A stretch of DNA of 64,000 nucleotides. Origin: Lithodes maja. Taxonomy: Eukaryota; Arthropoda; Malacostraca; Decapoda; Lithodidae. The translations under genes and the position numbers were made by a program. The stretch covers positions 1-64,000 of the forward strand of contig JBAKBP010007962.1 in the NCBI GenBank assembly GCA_037953745.1, written 5' to 3'. Shown here in pieces: positions 52,731-63,354 of this stretch. Within the stretch, counting starts at the first letter, position 1, and every line of letters begins with the position of its first letter. A model generated the notes under the pieces. That model was given only the letters and a program-made list of their open reading frames with translations, made no database searches and was not told the origin of the DNA.

Positions 52731-53123
52731 ATTGGCCTCAAAATAACTAGAAAATATCAAATAAACATCACATTCTCAATATCAAACACTAAAATCGTCT
52801 AAGGGAGATAAATACTTTGGCGCGGCGAGCGGCTAGGTGCGTCGTAGCCATGGCCGGGCCGACACTTTCGGACGCGGGAGGAATTTCCCGCATAAAAAAG
52901 CACTCGTCTTCCCGCGCTCACCATTATGCAACCAGAGGGGCTAGAGACCTCTACTCAACGCCATTCGACAGAGGAAGGTTTGTGGAACATTATTCTTTTT
53001 TATTCACAACATTACATGTCATATTCATTGATTTACAGAGTAGTTAACATAGGCCAAAGATCGTCAAAACCCCCGGTACAGCAGTACAGTCGCGAGCTAT
53101 AGCCCCCGGGGCTGGAGGGTTAA

Positions 53124-54106
53124 AAAAAAAAAAAAAAGATACTGTAGATAGATAGATGGCAATAATTGCTTATGGGCGGCACCGACTCCGAGAATGACTA
53201 TTTTTTGGCCTATTTCTCCCCTTCAATTGCCCAAAATGGTGGACATAATCATCAAAACAATAAGAAAATATAACAATTATAACTATAACAACTAAATATA
53301 AATTAATCTTTGAAGGTTATAAGCTTGTTTTTTTATGGATTGATGAACGAGTAACCTTCCGTTCCGCTCGGAGGTACTGTAGCTGTAAGACTGGCGTATC
53401 CCTCAACGCCGGCCCCGCGCATTAGGTAAACACGGCGGAATTGCCCGTCTTTCGGCGCTCGATTCGCTTATTGTAAGTACATCCTCGCATTTTGAAAGTT
53501 TTTGGTAATATATATTTTGGACCCCTGCTCGCGTATTAGCAGGCCAGACTGTACTATGAAAAGTTAAGCAAGGTTGAATAAATCCCATGACGATAACGGT
53601 AGCCACTACCAATAATGCTACATAATAACTAAAAAAGTAAAGCCTAGCTGACTAATGCGAAGGGCAGGATGGAGATCAAAATGGTTCGGCACATAACGAA
53701 AACTGGAGCTGATAATGAAATAACCAATAATCCAATCGTAGGCTAAACTTTATCTTGTTTGGTGTTGAGAGTAAAATCAAATAATATATATAATAATATA
53801 ATATCAAATAATAATATAAATAATAATAGTATAGATATCTTATCAATATTTGTATTTTGTACTATTGTTAATGTCTTGTCATGTTGCAAATTTGATTTTA
53901 AATAATATTTTGACATTTAACATTTAGTTTCTTTATTCATGCAGAGTTTAGTAAAATTTGCCAGAACGTCCCGGACTTCCCAAACTTGACTACTTCCTTT
54001 AACGTGACGATAGTGCGTTGTTATATGTGCGATTAGTTTGCTTGGGAAACAGATTAACTTGCTCATGTAGTAATGTACACCCTATGTGGTGGATTGTGTT
54101 CTTTTA
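53124..54106. other. Non-coding; remnant of a dispersed repeat
   Basis: No gene was recognised. 53860-54106 matches the flanks of the Merlin-like element and of SINE copy 1 (CAGAACGTCCCGGACTTCCC, then AACGTGACGATAGTGCG), so it shows the uninterrupted state of that sequence. Confidence 0.6.
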
Positions 54107-54346
54107 TTTAATAGTTTTCATTTTAGTAAGCGTTGTTTCCACATAGCGATTTTGATAATTTAATTTGACTTTATATTGTCCTTGTCCCAATTTTGGTTTG
54201 TTTAGTTTGCAAGTTTTACATTTTAATTTAATAATTTTCATTTTAGTAAGCGTTGTTTCCACATAGCGATTTTGATAATTTAATTTGACTTTATATTGTC
54301 CTTGTCCCAATTTTGGTTTGTTTAGTTTGCAAGTTTTACATTTTAA
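54107..54346. repeat. 120-bp tandem duplication
   Basis: The block TTAGTAAGCGTTGTTTCCAC is repeated with a 120-bp period (near 54124 and 54244), and two nearly perfect units are present. Each unit ends with TTTGCAAGTTTTACATTTTA. Confidence 0.85.
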
Positions 54347-54596
54347 TTAAGATTATATTTATTCTAATTTTTTTTTTTCTAGAGTTGCATTACACATCGA
54401 TGACGTACCTTAGGAAATTATTAGTATCACTTAAGAGGGGACTTTTCTTGACTGGCGATAGCAAGATTAACCAGGTCCGTACGACAAGGGGACCCTATAA
54501 TGAATCATTAACAAAGTCAACACTGATTAATTAAAAGACAGCAGTGTAGTTTAAAGGCCTACATTAATTTTTCATTGGAAAATCAAGTTACTGTAC

Positions 54597-55074
54597 TTAA
54601 CCCTTCTTGCCCGGGCTCGCCTTCCTAATGATAGCATTCAACTCCGGGCTGGCCGAAAAACGTTGCAATAGGCCTAGCCCTATCTTTGTTATTTTAACTG
54701 ATAGATAATTAACACACATCTCAAAATGTAGCCCTGTTTCATATCTGTAGACTGGCGTTGAGTAAAGCTCTCTAGGTTAACTGGTTCAGTTGTGATGACA
54801 ATATCCGTGGAGAGAGTTTTGAGGCGATGTTAGCAATATCGGACATTTACACACTAATCACGTCATAGCAGACAACAACAACTTTGAGATCCGACGTCTC
54901 CTTGTTTTCGGAGGTGCGGTGTCGCAAAGACCGGCTTTGTTTACATACGGTCGACGCACAGCCTTCAAACCACGCTTAATAGGCTTTCAAGCTTAAGGAT
55001 TTTAAAAGACACCCGGGTTCCTGCCTATCTGCCGCGGTGTAATTTTAAAATGCTGCCCGGGAGGGAGGGGTTAA
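54597..55074. mobile_element. Diverged piggyBac-type MITE, copy C (478 bp)
   Basis: TTAA lies at both ends (54597-54600, 55071-55074). The interior shares GAGTAAAGCTCTCTAGGTTA and GGCCGAAAAACGT words with copies A and B, but with many differences. It is the oldest of the three. Confidence 0.72.
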
Positions 55075-55130
55075 TACCTGGAATTTCCGTACGGCAAGAG
55101 TTGGTGTGGAGATAGTACTGGTATGCCATT

Positions 55131-55131
55131 A

Positions 55132-55164
<33 letters not shown>

Positions 55165-55690
55165 CTATATTCCAATTTACTTCCTCTCGGGCATAGGCTG
55201 AGAGCCTTAACATTCACCGCTTTACAATGAACAGTGAAGCCCGTGAGGTCTTTTTCCAGTCTAGGGAGTGAGACATGTGAAGCACGTAGAGTACAACGAG
55301 CACCTGCCATCTTGCCTTCACATGAGGCACGGTGCTCACTCATGGCCCGAAACGACCCCATCTCTGAAGCCATCTCGTTCCCGTGCTTCACTGTCTCACC
55401 CTCTACACTCGGACTCACTTACACACACACACAACGCCACCTGTTGAGCAGATAACTCACCAGGCATTGCACCCCTATAGCATATTTTGAATATGGGAAT
55501 ATTCATACACTGCTATTTAATCAGGGAACAATGAGGGTATTTTATTGACGTTTCGATGGGCTTGTGGTAATGCACTGATACTAGGTACAGCACAAATTCC
55601 ATCCCAATAATATCTTCCCATTGATACATCGGGATTTGAACCCGGGACCTTTGGATTACCAGGCCAGTGGCAAGACCACTCCGCACACAT
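55131..55690 (-). mobile_element. tRNA-derived SINE, copy 2
   Basis: On the minus strand: a tRNA-like head at about 55690-55615 with GAGTGGTCTTGCCACTGG and a good T-arm (CGGG-TTCAAAT-CCCG). A body matching 28477-29018 follows, then a poly-A tail of about 30 bases (55134-55164). Confidence 0.8.
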
Positions 55691-55845
55691 AAACTGTGTG
55701 CTCTAATGGTAATGGACCCCAACAACCCAGGTACAGTATATTGTAGTTTCAAGTTGCCTTCCCATAGATGGATGCCTGCCAAGGCTATCGAGTCCTATCC
55801 TCTGGTTCCTTTTTTTTGTTTACAGAGAGAAAGAGAGAGCCTTAC

Positions 55846-56057
55846 CTGTATAATAGCCCTCTGGATTTCATTGGGGTTAAGAGCGTGGGCATGAGGGAGA
55901 CAGGACAGAGCCAGTCGGGCAGCTTCCTTGATGGTCTGAGAATCCCGACCTCGAGATGCCCGGTCCGATATCGACGCGGCCTCCTGGGGCGTCAGGTGAC
56001 CCTCCCATGTGTCAATCAGGAATGATACGGCTGACGACCCGATCTCCACTGCTTGGC
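55846..56057 (-). CDS. ZSWIM8: ZSWIM8/Dora exon (second in window)
   Basis: The exon has 212 bp. The first two bases complete a codon started by the exon at 60721-60868 (A|GC, serine). Seventy codons follow: QAVEIGSSAVSFLIDTWEGH, LTPQEAASISDRASRGRDSQ, then LSCLPHAHALNPNEIQRAII and a final Gln. The acceptor ATAACCTAG precedes 56057, and the donor GTAAGG follows 55846. The block QAxEIGS, a W-x-GHLTPxE segment, RASRxRDS and LSCLPHAHALNPNEIQRA are hallmarks of ZSWIM8 in animals, so this exon is the strongest single identification. It is probably all-alpha and close to the scaffold part of the ligase receptor. An RTE LINE begins 60 bp upstream in transcript order. Confidence 0.95.
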
Positions 56058-56116
56058 CTAGGTTATGGGAGAATCAAGTTTAACTATAATAAGTAACTTG
56101 TACTGGAAAAAATTCT

Positions 56117-58330
56117 ATCTATCTATCTATCTATTGCCTGACGCCGTGATCCCCGAAGGGGTGGCCACGAACGAACCGCCCCCATGCACCTCTGTCACCA
56201 GTCAGTCGACGCCCCTCCCCCCAACCAGCACCGCCTTCATTCATGTAGTTCCTCACTCCATCCTTCCACCTCATATTCGGTCTGCCTCTCCCCCTCTGTC
56301 CCTCCACCTCGCTCTCGTACACCCTCTTAGTCATTCTCTCGCTTTCCATACGTTCCATATGGCCGAACCATCTCAAGTTGTTCCTTTTCACACTTTCCAG
56401 CACATCTACCTCCACACCACACCTCCTTCTTACTTCCTCATTAGTCTGTCTATCCCTCCATGTAATTCCGCACGCACTCCTTAAGTAATTCATTTCCACT
56501 GCTCTCACTCTTGGTCTGAGTCTCTCAACCAACGTCCATGCTTCGCTTCCGTAAGTCAGTGTCGGGATTACCACACTGTCATGCAAGGACTTCTTCACTT
56601 CCATACTGACCACCCTATTTCTTGTTACTGCTTTTAGCGTTCCTACAACCCTCTTCCCCTGTTGCACCCTCTCCCGCACCTCTTCATCCATAGTCCCATC
56701 TTTACTCAACACACTGCCCAGATACTTAAAAGAGTTGACGATCTCCATAGCCTGACCGTTCAGCTTCACCTCACACTCTGTGACTTCACCCCTTTCGAAG
56801 ACCATAACCTTGCTCTTCCCCGTATTTACCTTCAAATTCCGTTTTTCGCACACTGTTCCAAACTCATTTACCAGACCCTGCAACTCCCATTCATTATCAC
56901 TCATCAGAACTGTATCATCCGCAAACAGCAGTATAGGTAGCTTCCACTCAATTCCCTCCCTTTTCAGCGATACACCAACATCCACTGCTCTTGATAGTAC
57001 TTCTTTCATAACTCCATCCATATATACAGTAAACAACCACGGGGACATCACACACCCCTGTTTCAAACCAACATTCAGGTCAAAGAACTCGCTCTGCTCA
57101 CTCTCCACACGTACTGCCGCCTTTGCACCCTCATACATGCTCTTCACTGCTTTCAGCAACTTGCCCTCTACTCGGTATATTCTAAGTACTTTCCACAAAC
57201 CTTCTCTATCCACTCTGTCATAGGCCTTCTCCAAGTCCATAAAGGCAACATACACCTTTTGTTTCTTCTCCAGATACTTCTCCACAACACAATTCAGGGT
57301 AAAAATCTGATCTACACATCCTCTTCCCTTCCTAAAGCCTCCCTGCTCGTCGCCTATCCATTTCTCCGTTCTCACTCTCACTCTCTCAATCACTACCCTA
57401 CTGTATACCTTCCCTACTACGCTTAGAAGACATATTCCTCGGTGGTTACCACACACTCCTCTTTCCCCTTTGCCCTTATATAGGGGGACTATTATGCCAG
57501 TCTTCCAGTCATCGGGTGCACTCCCCTTCTCCCATGCTAGTTTGCACATTTTCCATACCCATTCTATCACTATCTCACCACCATACCTCAACATTTCCCC
57601 ACACACTCCATCTGTTCCTGGTGCTTTCCCCAACTTCACTCTTTTCATGGCTTCCCACACTTCTGACCTCCTGATCCCCACCTCCTCCTCCACTACTTCT
57701 CTTCTTCTCCCACCCATACCATATCCAGCTATGTTTGCTGGCTCTTCATTCCTTTCATTTAGCAACTCACTGAAGTACTCCCTCCATCTTTCGACTCTCT
57801 CTTGCTTCTCGGCTAACATTCTCCCATTCTTATCTTTCACACCCTTACTGTTTCCCTTGCTACCTTCCCTAACTTTCTTGACTTCTTTCCAGAACAGTTT
57901 CTTACTCTCCCTCCATTTTACACTCAGATTCCTTCCAAATCTACTCTTCTCTTACTTTCCTTCACTACTCTCTTCACCACCCTCTTACTCTCCACGTACC
58001 TCGCTCGTTTCTGTCTCTCGGAATCTTCATTCCCTCTACTACCCAACCACTCTCTATATGCTTTCTTCTTTTCTTCCACAGCTATTCTTACCTCTTCTGT
58101 CCACCATGCTGTACCTTTCACTCCCCTCCCTCTTCTCCTCACTCCACACACCTCCTCACATGCTGCACAGATCTCCTCCTTAAACACCTTGCTCATCTCC
58201 TCCACTTCCTCCATAACTTCCAGGTCGAACCCACCTAGTCGTCTTTCCACTGCTCTCCTGTACTCCTCCCTGACTTCCTCCTCCTGCAACCTCTCCACCC
58301 TCCTCACCATTCCACCCTCCTCTCGCCTCT
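56117..58330 (-). pseudogene. RTE LINE copy, nearly identical to 4567-7345, with a small deletion
   Basis: It is flanked by AAAATTCT on both sides (56109-56116, 58331-58338), so the target duplication and the 5' truncation point are clear. The RT frame is open at 56131-57840 (FADD present). An upstream frame covers 57924-58310. A 7-bp deletion near 57938, relative to the 4.6-kb copy, shifts the frame. The (ATAG)n tail is at 56117-56133. Very few substitutions separate the two copies. Confidence 0.9.
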
Positions 58331-58916
58331 AAAATTCTAAAAACTCTAAAAAATTCTAGGTTAGCTAAAAGAAAAGGTAAACAACATCAGTAGACCCCCC
58401 AAAACATGTTTATATGGCGGCAACGCGGGTAGGAATAACATAACTTATGGAGAAAAATACGTATGCGCAGCAGCCCGCCCAAGACATGCACATTTTTGTC
58501 AATTTTCGATCACAATCAATAATTAATTGTACAGAAAGGCTATAATAGGCCTACAATAATAGAAACGCACAAAAGCAATTGCTTACCTTATAATTATATG
58601 CTTAACCCAAGTGTCGACAGAAGGCCTGAGTCAGGTTATGTCGCCTTGTACGACACGCAGTAGGATACGTGGGACATATTCTTCTTTTCCTCCACCCCCA
58701 GGGCGAAAAAAAAAGTGTTGTGAAACTTACCTTGCAAATCAAGTTGATGGGCATACAATACTGTATGTATGGTGGTCACCTCCACAACCTACCAACAATA
58801 CCCTCGCCTAATAATCAATAAAGTGTGTTGCCGGGCGTACGACACACATCACTGCCACCGATCTTTTTACCATGCAATCAATTGAAAAAAGTGCAATACC
58901 TATACCACGTACAGTA
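58331..58916. other. Non-coding intron interval
   Basis: AT-rich sequence, no gene recognised. It contains TSD-adjacent AAAATTCT-like words at 58331-58360. Confidence 0.45.
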
Positions 58917-60119
58917 CCGTAAAATGCGGTAACTTCGGACATTTTTCGATGTTTTTTAACAATTTCTCCTGAGTTTAAACACATTATAGAGATTTAACTA
59001 GGTCAAGTGATGTATGGTGGTAGTGCGCCGTAATCCAGCAAGCCTCCTAAAATTAACCCCTATAATAAGAGAGCTATCCTTATCCTAAATGATGTCCGAA
59101 GTTTGCTTGAAAAGTTGATAACTTCGGACGTAGGTGATTTCTTATGGAAAATGGTTGCCAAGAAAGCGGAGATGACTTCGGACGAACGGAGGAGAACTTC
59201 GGACCTACGTTCGTGGCCTTATTTCATTCATTTTTCGGCTCCTACTATTTTATATGAATTTTATTATTGCTGCTTATTCTTGTCCGATGTTATAGTGGAA
59301 AATGCACAGTCAATACTTTTAGGCCTGTATAATCAGTATAGGAGGGGGATATATAGGATGTTTAACATATATTCTGTTTGCATCTGTTCTCGTTAGGCAT
59401 CGAGCTCACTCCTAGAAAATATTGAGCAGGAAAAATAACCAATGCTGTCAAATCAATAACTCGAAAATTAACTAGGCCTAGTGAAAATATATAGGTATGT
59501 ATAATATATCACTGCATATACACTTTTATGAATTTGAGCATTTTTATAGGTATAACGTATTTGTTGGTGTTTCTTTCGGCAGATAAATTTTTTTTTTTGG
59601 ACAAGATATATGCCTCTCCTAATTTATATACAGTATATTATATATCCAGAATTATCCGAAATACATAAATCGGTTAGCATAGTATCATATTTTTATGGGT
59701 TTTTGGACTCAGAGAATGATGATTTGATCTTTTACCACCATGTTAATGATGTACAAGTATTATGAATGATTTTCATAGGGCAAATAATAACAAACGATTG
59801 TTTTGTTCCATGTCCGAAGTTACCATGTTTTTTTTTAAAACAATCAGTTAAATGATACTGTTCTAGCTAGAGCATTATACAAGTGTAACAAATTTCCTTT
59901 GGTGGATGTTGTCTTTGGTAATGTTACTACAAAATTATATCAGTCACAACATCATTCATACAAACAAATTTCTTCAGGGTGATAGAAGTTTGGCAGGGTA
60001 GCAAAAAATGTACATATTTTCGTCACATATATAATATTTTTTTCGTGTACATATACTCATGTCAGTTCCCTAGGACTTTTACATGCTCTTCCTTTGCCAT
60101 TTCTCTGAACGGACCCCAC

Positions 60120-60151
<32 letters not shown>

Positions 60152-60234
60152 ATTATATAATGACAATGTCTAATTACTTATTATCGCCGATGTCCGAAGT
60201 TATGACCCAAGTCCGAAGTTACCCCACTTTACGG
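58917..60234. mobile_element. TA-flanked MITE with CTTCGGAC subterminal repeats (1318 bp)
   Basis: The ends are CCGTAAAATGCGGTAACTTC on the left and, reversed, CCGTAAAGTGGGGTAACTTC on the right. TA lies at 58915-58916 and 60235-60236. The octamer CTTCGGAC or its complement recurs at about 58933, 59096, 59122, 59175, 59192, 59813, 60191 and 60211, clustering at the ends. It is a mariner-type non-autonomous element in the intron between ZSWIM8 exons 60721-60868 and 55846-56057. Confidence 0.8.
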
Positions 60235-60720
60235 TAATACCACTTGAAAAACGTGCAAAACCAAATATTACCACATGATAACACTAGAAAAACCATCAGT
60301 GCTCAAAGGTGTTTTGGCACTTGCAGGTGGTATGGCGGGATCCACTATTTGACAGAGGTGGCACATCTCTGTTTTGCGACACGGCTGGATGAAGCAGCAC
60401 AGCAGTGAAAAAAAAAAAAAAAAAAAAAACGCTTTACTCTTGCACTCATGACAAGGCAACCAGACCACCCATAACATTGAGTTTGACACCATTCTCAAGC
60501 TTGGCAAATGTATGTGACCATGATAAATATTTTTTCTCTACACCTTTTAGTTCCCGAGATACAGTATACTGTACCAGGTTAAAAATTACTGTTTGTTCCC
60601 CAATATGCTCGGCTGGTGGTATCGGTTCCCAGGGCGTGTGATTTGAGTACTGTACTGTACACATATACAGTAAAGACAGATAGACAGACAAACAGACACA
60701 ACAACTAACTACTAACTTAC
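60235..60720. other. Intron sequence 3' of a ZSWIM8 exon
   Basis: It contains a poly-A run at about 60407-60429. No gene or repeat family was recognised. Confidence 0.5.
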
Positions 60721-60868
60721 TGGTAATCCAGGACACATGTGATGAATAAGTTCTGGAGAGCCAATTAGGACTGACGCAGTTGTGTAAACCCAACGCATAC
60801 AATCCAATCTGGAACGCGCACATGTGCAGTGGTCGATGTGGTCCTCGGTGGTTCTGGGAGCTGCTGGC
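60721..60868 (-). CDS. ZSWIM8: ZSWIM8/Dora exon (first in window)
   Basis: The exon has 148 bp. The acceptor TTTTTCTCTCCCCAG precedes 60868, and the donor GTAAGT follows 60721. It starts in phase 0 and ends one base into a codon, matching the next exon. The 49 codons read ASSSQNHRGPHRPLHMCAFQ, IGLYALGLHNCVSPNWLSRT, then YSSHVSWIT. The PHRPLHMCAF-x-IGLYALGLHNCVSPNWLSRTYSSHVSWIT block is nearly invariant in ZSWIM8 proteins. ZSWIM8 joins elongin B/C and a cullin (CUL3 or CUL2 in different reports) and recruits Argonaute in complex with trigger transcripts. Earlier exons with the BC/Cul box and SWIM zinc finger lie beyond 64000. Confidence 0.95.
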
Positions 60869-60921
60869 CTGGGGAGAGAAAAATAAAGTCAATATCATAC
60901 AATAGTGCATTACTCAACTGG

Positions 60922-61315
60922 TTTATCAGAGTGAGAACTGAGCGATCTCTGCCATACCCATAGCTTACTCTGACTGTTCCTTTTACTTAAATATTTTCTA
61001 GATCTCAAGTGACGGCATCTCTTCCGTGGATTGACCTCCCAATCTACCAAGATTGGAAGCCAAAGCGTCACATTTTTCCTTTGCCCCTCAACTTTCTCTT
61101 CATAATTGCTGAGGGGCACAACAGGGCCCTGGGTGGGGCTTTGGTTTCCCAGGCGTTTCCGCAACCTCCTCAGCTCCCCGCCATGGAGTGGCTTCGGTCA
61201 CCCAGGCTTTATTGTGGTCGGCAGGGAGGGTTCTGTAGGGGCGCTCGGTTATGGCCTTGGCCTGCTCGGGGCCTTGGGGCTGTTCGACCAGGCAGCTTGG
61301 GGAACAACAACAACA
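60922..61315 (+). mobile_element. CAA-tailed SINE, copy 3 (5'-truncated)
   Basis: It matches copies 1 and 2 from TATCAGAGTGAGAACTGAGC onward and ends TTGGGGAACAACAACAAC. The first ~125 bp are missing. It abuts a copy of the partner LINE at 61327. It starts only about 54 bp upstream of the ZSWIM8 exon acceptor. Confidence 0.82.
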
Positions 61316-61326
61316 AAAACAACTAG

Positions 61327-61940
61327 TACAACTGTAACCCTCCTCACAAGCTGGACAGACGAATACAGAAACACCCCACTCCTCACTATAAACAACACCC
61401 CCGTAACACATACACACACACAAAATCCTAGGAGTAACATATAATACTCTAAGGACATTCAAACAACATATTACAAACATAACAAATATACTGACACCCA
61501 GACTTAACGCCCTCAGGTCACTTGCCCACACACAATTTGGACAGAACAAAGAAACTACCACCACAGTTTACAAAGAATAGGCTACATAAGATAAATGATG
61601 GAATATGCAAGCCCTACCTGGGCTTCTAACCTAGCTGAAACACATCACAAGACCTTGAAGACCATTCAAAACAAAGCCCTAAAAATCATCACAGGCTGCA
61701 AAGCTACTACACCTACAGATCACCTACATCAAGAAACCAAAGTCCTCAAAGTCAAAGACCACCTGGACATTAGAGGCACGCAATTCTTGGCTGCAGCATC
61801 CACAAACCAACACCATCCACTACACTTCATGGCAGCACACTCACAGCAACCACAAAACAACACCATCCACTACACTTCATGGCAGCACACTCACAGACAC
61901 CAAGGAATATCAAAACAACACCCAGCATCACCAGAATTAG
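61327..61940 (+). pseudogene. CAA-tailed LINE fragment, second copy
   Basis: The frames read TVTLLTSWTDEYRNTPLLTI, KTIQNKALKIITGCKATTPT and ETKVLKVKDHLDIRGTQFLA, as in 29467-31075. A local tandem duplication of about 52 bp (CACCATCCACTACACTTCAT) lies at 61810-61905. The 3' end is replaced at 61940 by another LINE. Confidence 0.78.
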
Positions 61941-62480
61941 ATACGGCTGGGGAAAGTTTAGAGAACTGTTGCCACTAATCACCATGAGAAGACTCCCTCT
62001 CCCCTTGAAGGGAAAGATGTACGCTTCATGTGTTAGAAGTGCAATGACATATGCTTCAGAAAAATGACCTGTCAAAGTGGATGATATCAATAGTATAGAA
62101 CGTAACGAGATGAGAATGGTGAGATGGATGTGTGGGACCAAGCTGCAAGATAGGATATCTATTGAAGAGTTAAGAAGATGGTTAGGCATCAAAAGTATCA
62201 ATGATGAGATGCGTGCTAGTAGGCTTGGGGATGGTTCGGGCATGTGGAAAGAATAGATGAACTAAGTTGAGTGAAATTATGCAAGTCCGTGAACTTGGAG
62301 GGAGCTGCACCAAAGGGCAGGCCAAGAAAAAGTTGGATCAGACCTTGCGGTCTGATCTTGAATAAAAAAAAAATTACAAGTGAGGCAGCTCTGAATAGGG
62401 CTGCCTGGAGCGCCGCCATTGGGATATGAGCCCGGAACCGCACTCCATGTGGAGCACTCGGTCTTTAAATTTATGTATAT
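61941..62480 (+). pseudogene. Second RTE-like LINE family, 3' fragment (plus)
   Basis: It reads RIRYGWGKFRELLPLITMRR, KMYASCVRSAMTYAS, with a stop, then DDI...RNEMRMVRWMCG-type sequence and a 3' end TGTGGAGCACTCGGTCTTTA. It converges tail to tail with the minus-strand copy at 62481-63180. Confidence 0.78.
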
Positions 62481-63180
62481 ATACATAAAATGTTAAGACT
62501 GAGTGCTCCACACATACGTACAGTTTCAGTCTCTTGTCCTAATGGCGGCATTCCAGGCAACCCTGTTAAGGGCTGCTTCACTTGTCAAGTTTTTGGATTC
62601 GAGATCGGCACGTATAGTCCGATCCCAGGTCTTCCTCGGTCCACCCCTTGATGCAGCTCCCTCCACAATCACAGACATGCATCTTTTCACCCAATTTTGT
62701 TCATCCATTCTCTCCACATGCCCATACCATCCCAGTCTACTTGTACGTATCTCCTCGCTAATACTCTTTATACCTAAGCGTCTTCTCAGCTCATCATTTG
62801 TTACTCTATCCTGCAGCTTGGCCCCACACATCCATCTCACCATTTTTATTTCATTACGTTCCATTCTGTCGACATCCTCTATTTTATCGGGCCCATGTTT
62901 CTGAGTCATACATCATTGCACTTCTAACACATGAGGCATACATATTTCCCTTCAGTGGGAGAGGCATTCTTTTCATGGTCAGAATTGGCAGCAGTTCTCT
63001 GAACTTCCCCCAGCCACATCTAATTCTAGCGACAGTGGCAGCCTCGGCCCCACCACCGGCAGAGATGAAATCTCCTAGGTAACAAAACTTGTCCACCAGC
63101 TCCAATGATTCATATCCAAAATTCACAGCCACAGGATCATCATTTAACACAAGCTCGCCCTTGCACACTACGCACTAAAA
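62481..63180 (-). pseudogene. Second RTE-like LINE family, 3' fragment (minus)
   Basis: The minus-strand frames are LELVDKFCYLGDFISAGGGA, KGNMYASCVRSAMMYDSETW, then MERNEIKMVRWMCGAKLQDR and SRLGWYGHVERMDEQNWVKR. One break is at about 62885-62909. The CYLGDxIS and RWMCGAxLxDR blocks mark the C-terminal part of RTE-like RT proteins. Confidence 0.82.
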
Positions 63181-63354
63181 TTTCTTGATTTCTGACTTAT
63201 CCTTTGGCAGGGGTCCTTCTATTCTACTACAGCACTTTCTACCATGGTGCACCCAATATCGACAGACGCTACACCGAGTCGAGTTAGCGCCCATACCCTT
63301 TCCACACACTGCACATGGGTATGTATCGCTCTTTTCCACACTGCCTCGTCTCAA

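Larger units (their letters stand above)
48657..53123 (+). mobile_element. Complete piggyBac element, copy 2
   Basis: TTAA occurs at 48657-48660 and 53120-53123, with the same inverted ends as copy 1 (CCCCTCCAACCCGG left). The transposase is open and the 3' array has four repeat units. It is inserted in the 3' region of the Jockey-like LINE. The two copies differ by substitutions and small in-frame indels, so they are separate insertions and not a recent local duplication. Confidence 0.93.

Noticed and set aside
59103..59396. Small host gene within the CTTCGGAC MITE
   Set aside because: The 97-codon frame lies wholly inside a non-autonomous transposon, covers its repeated motifs and shows no family resemblance.
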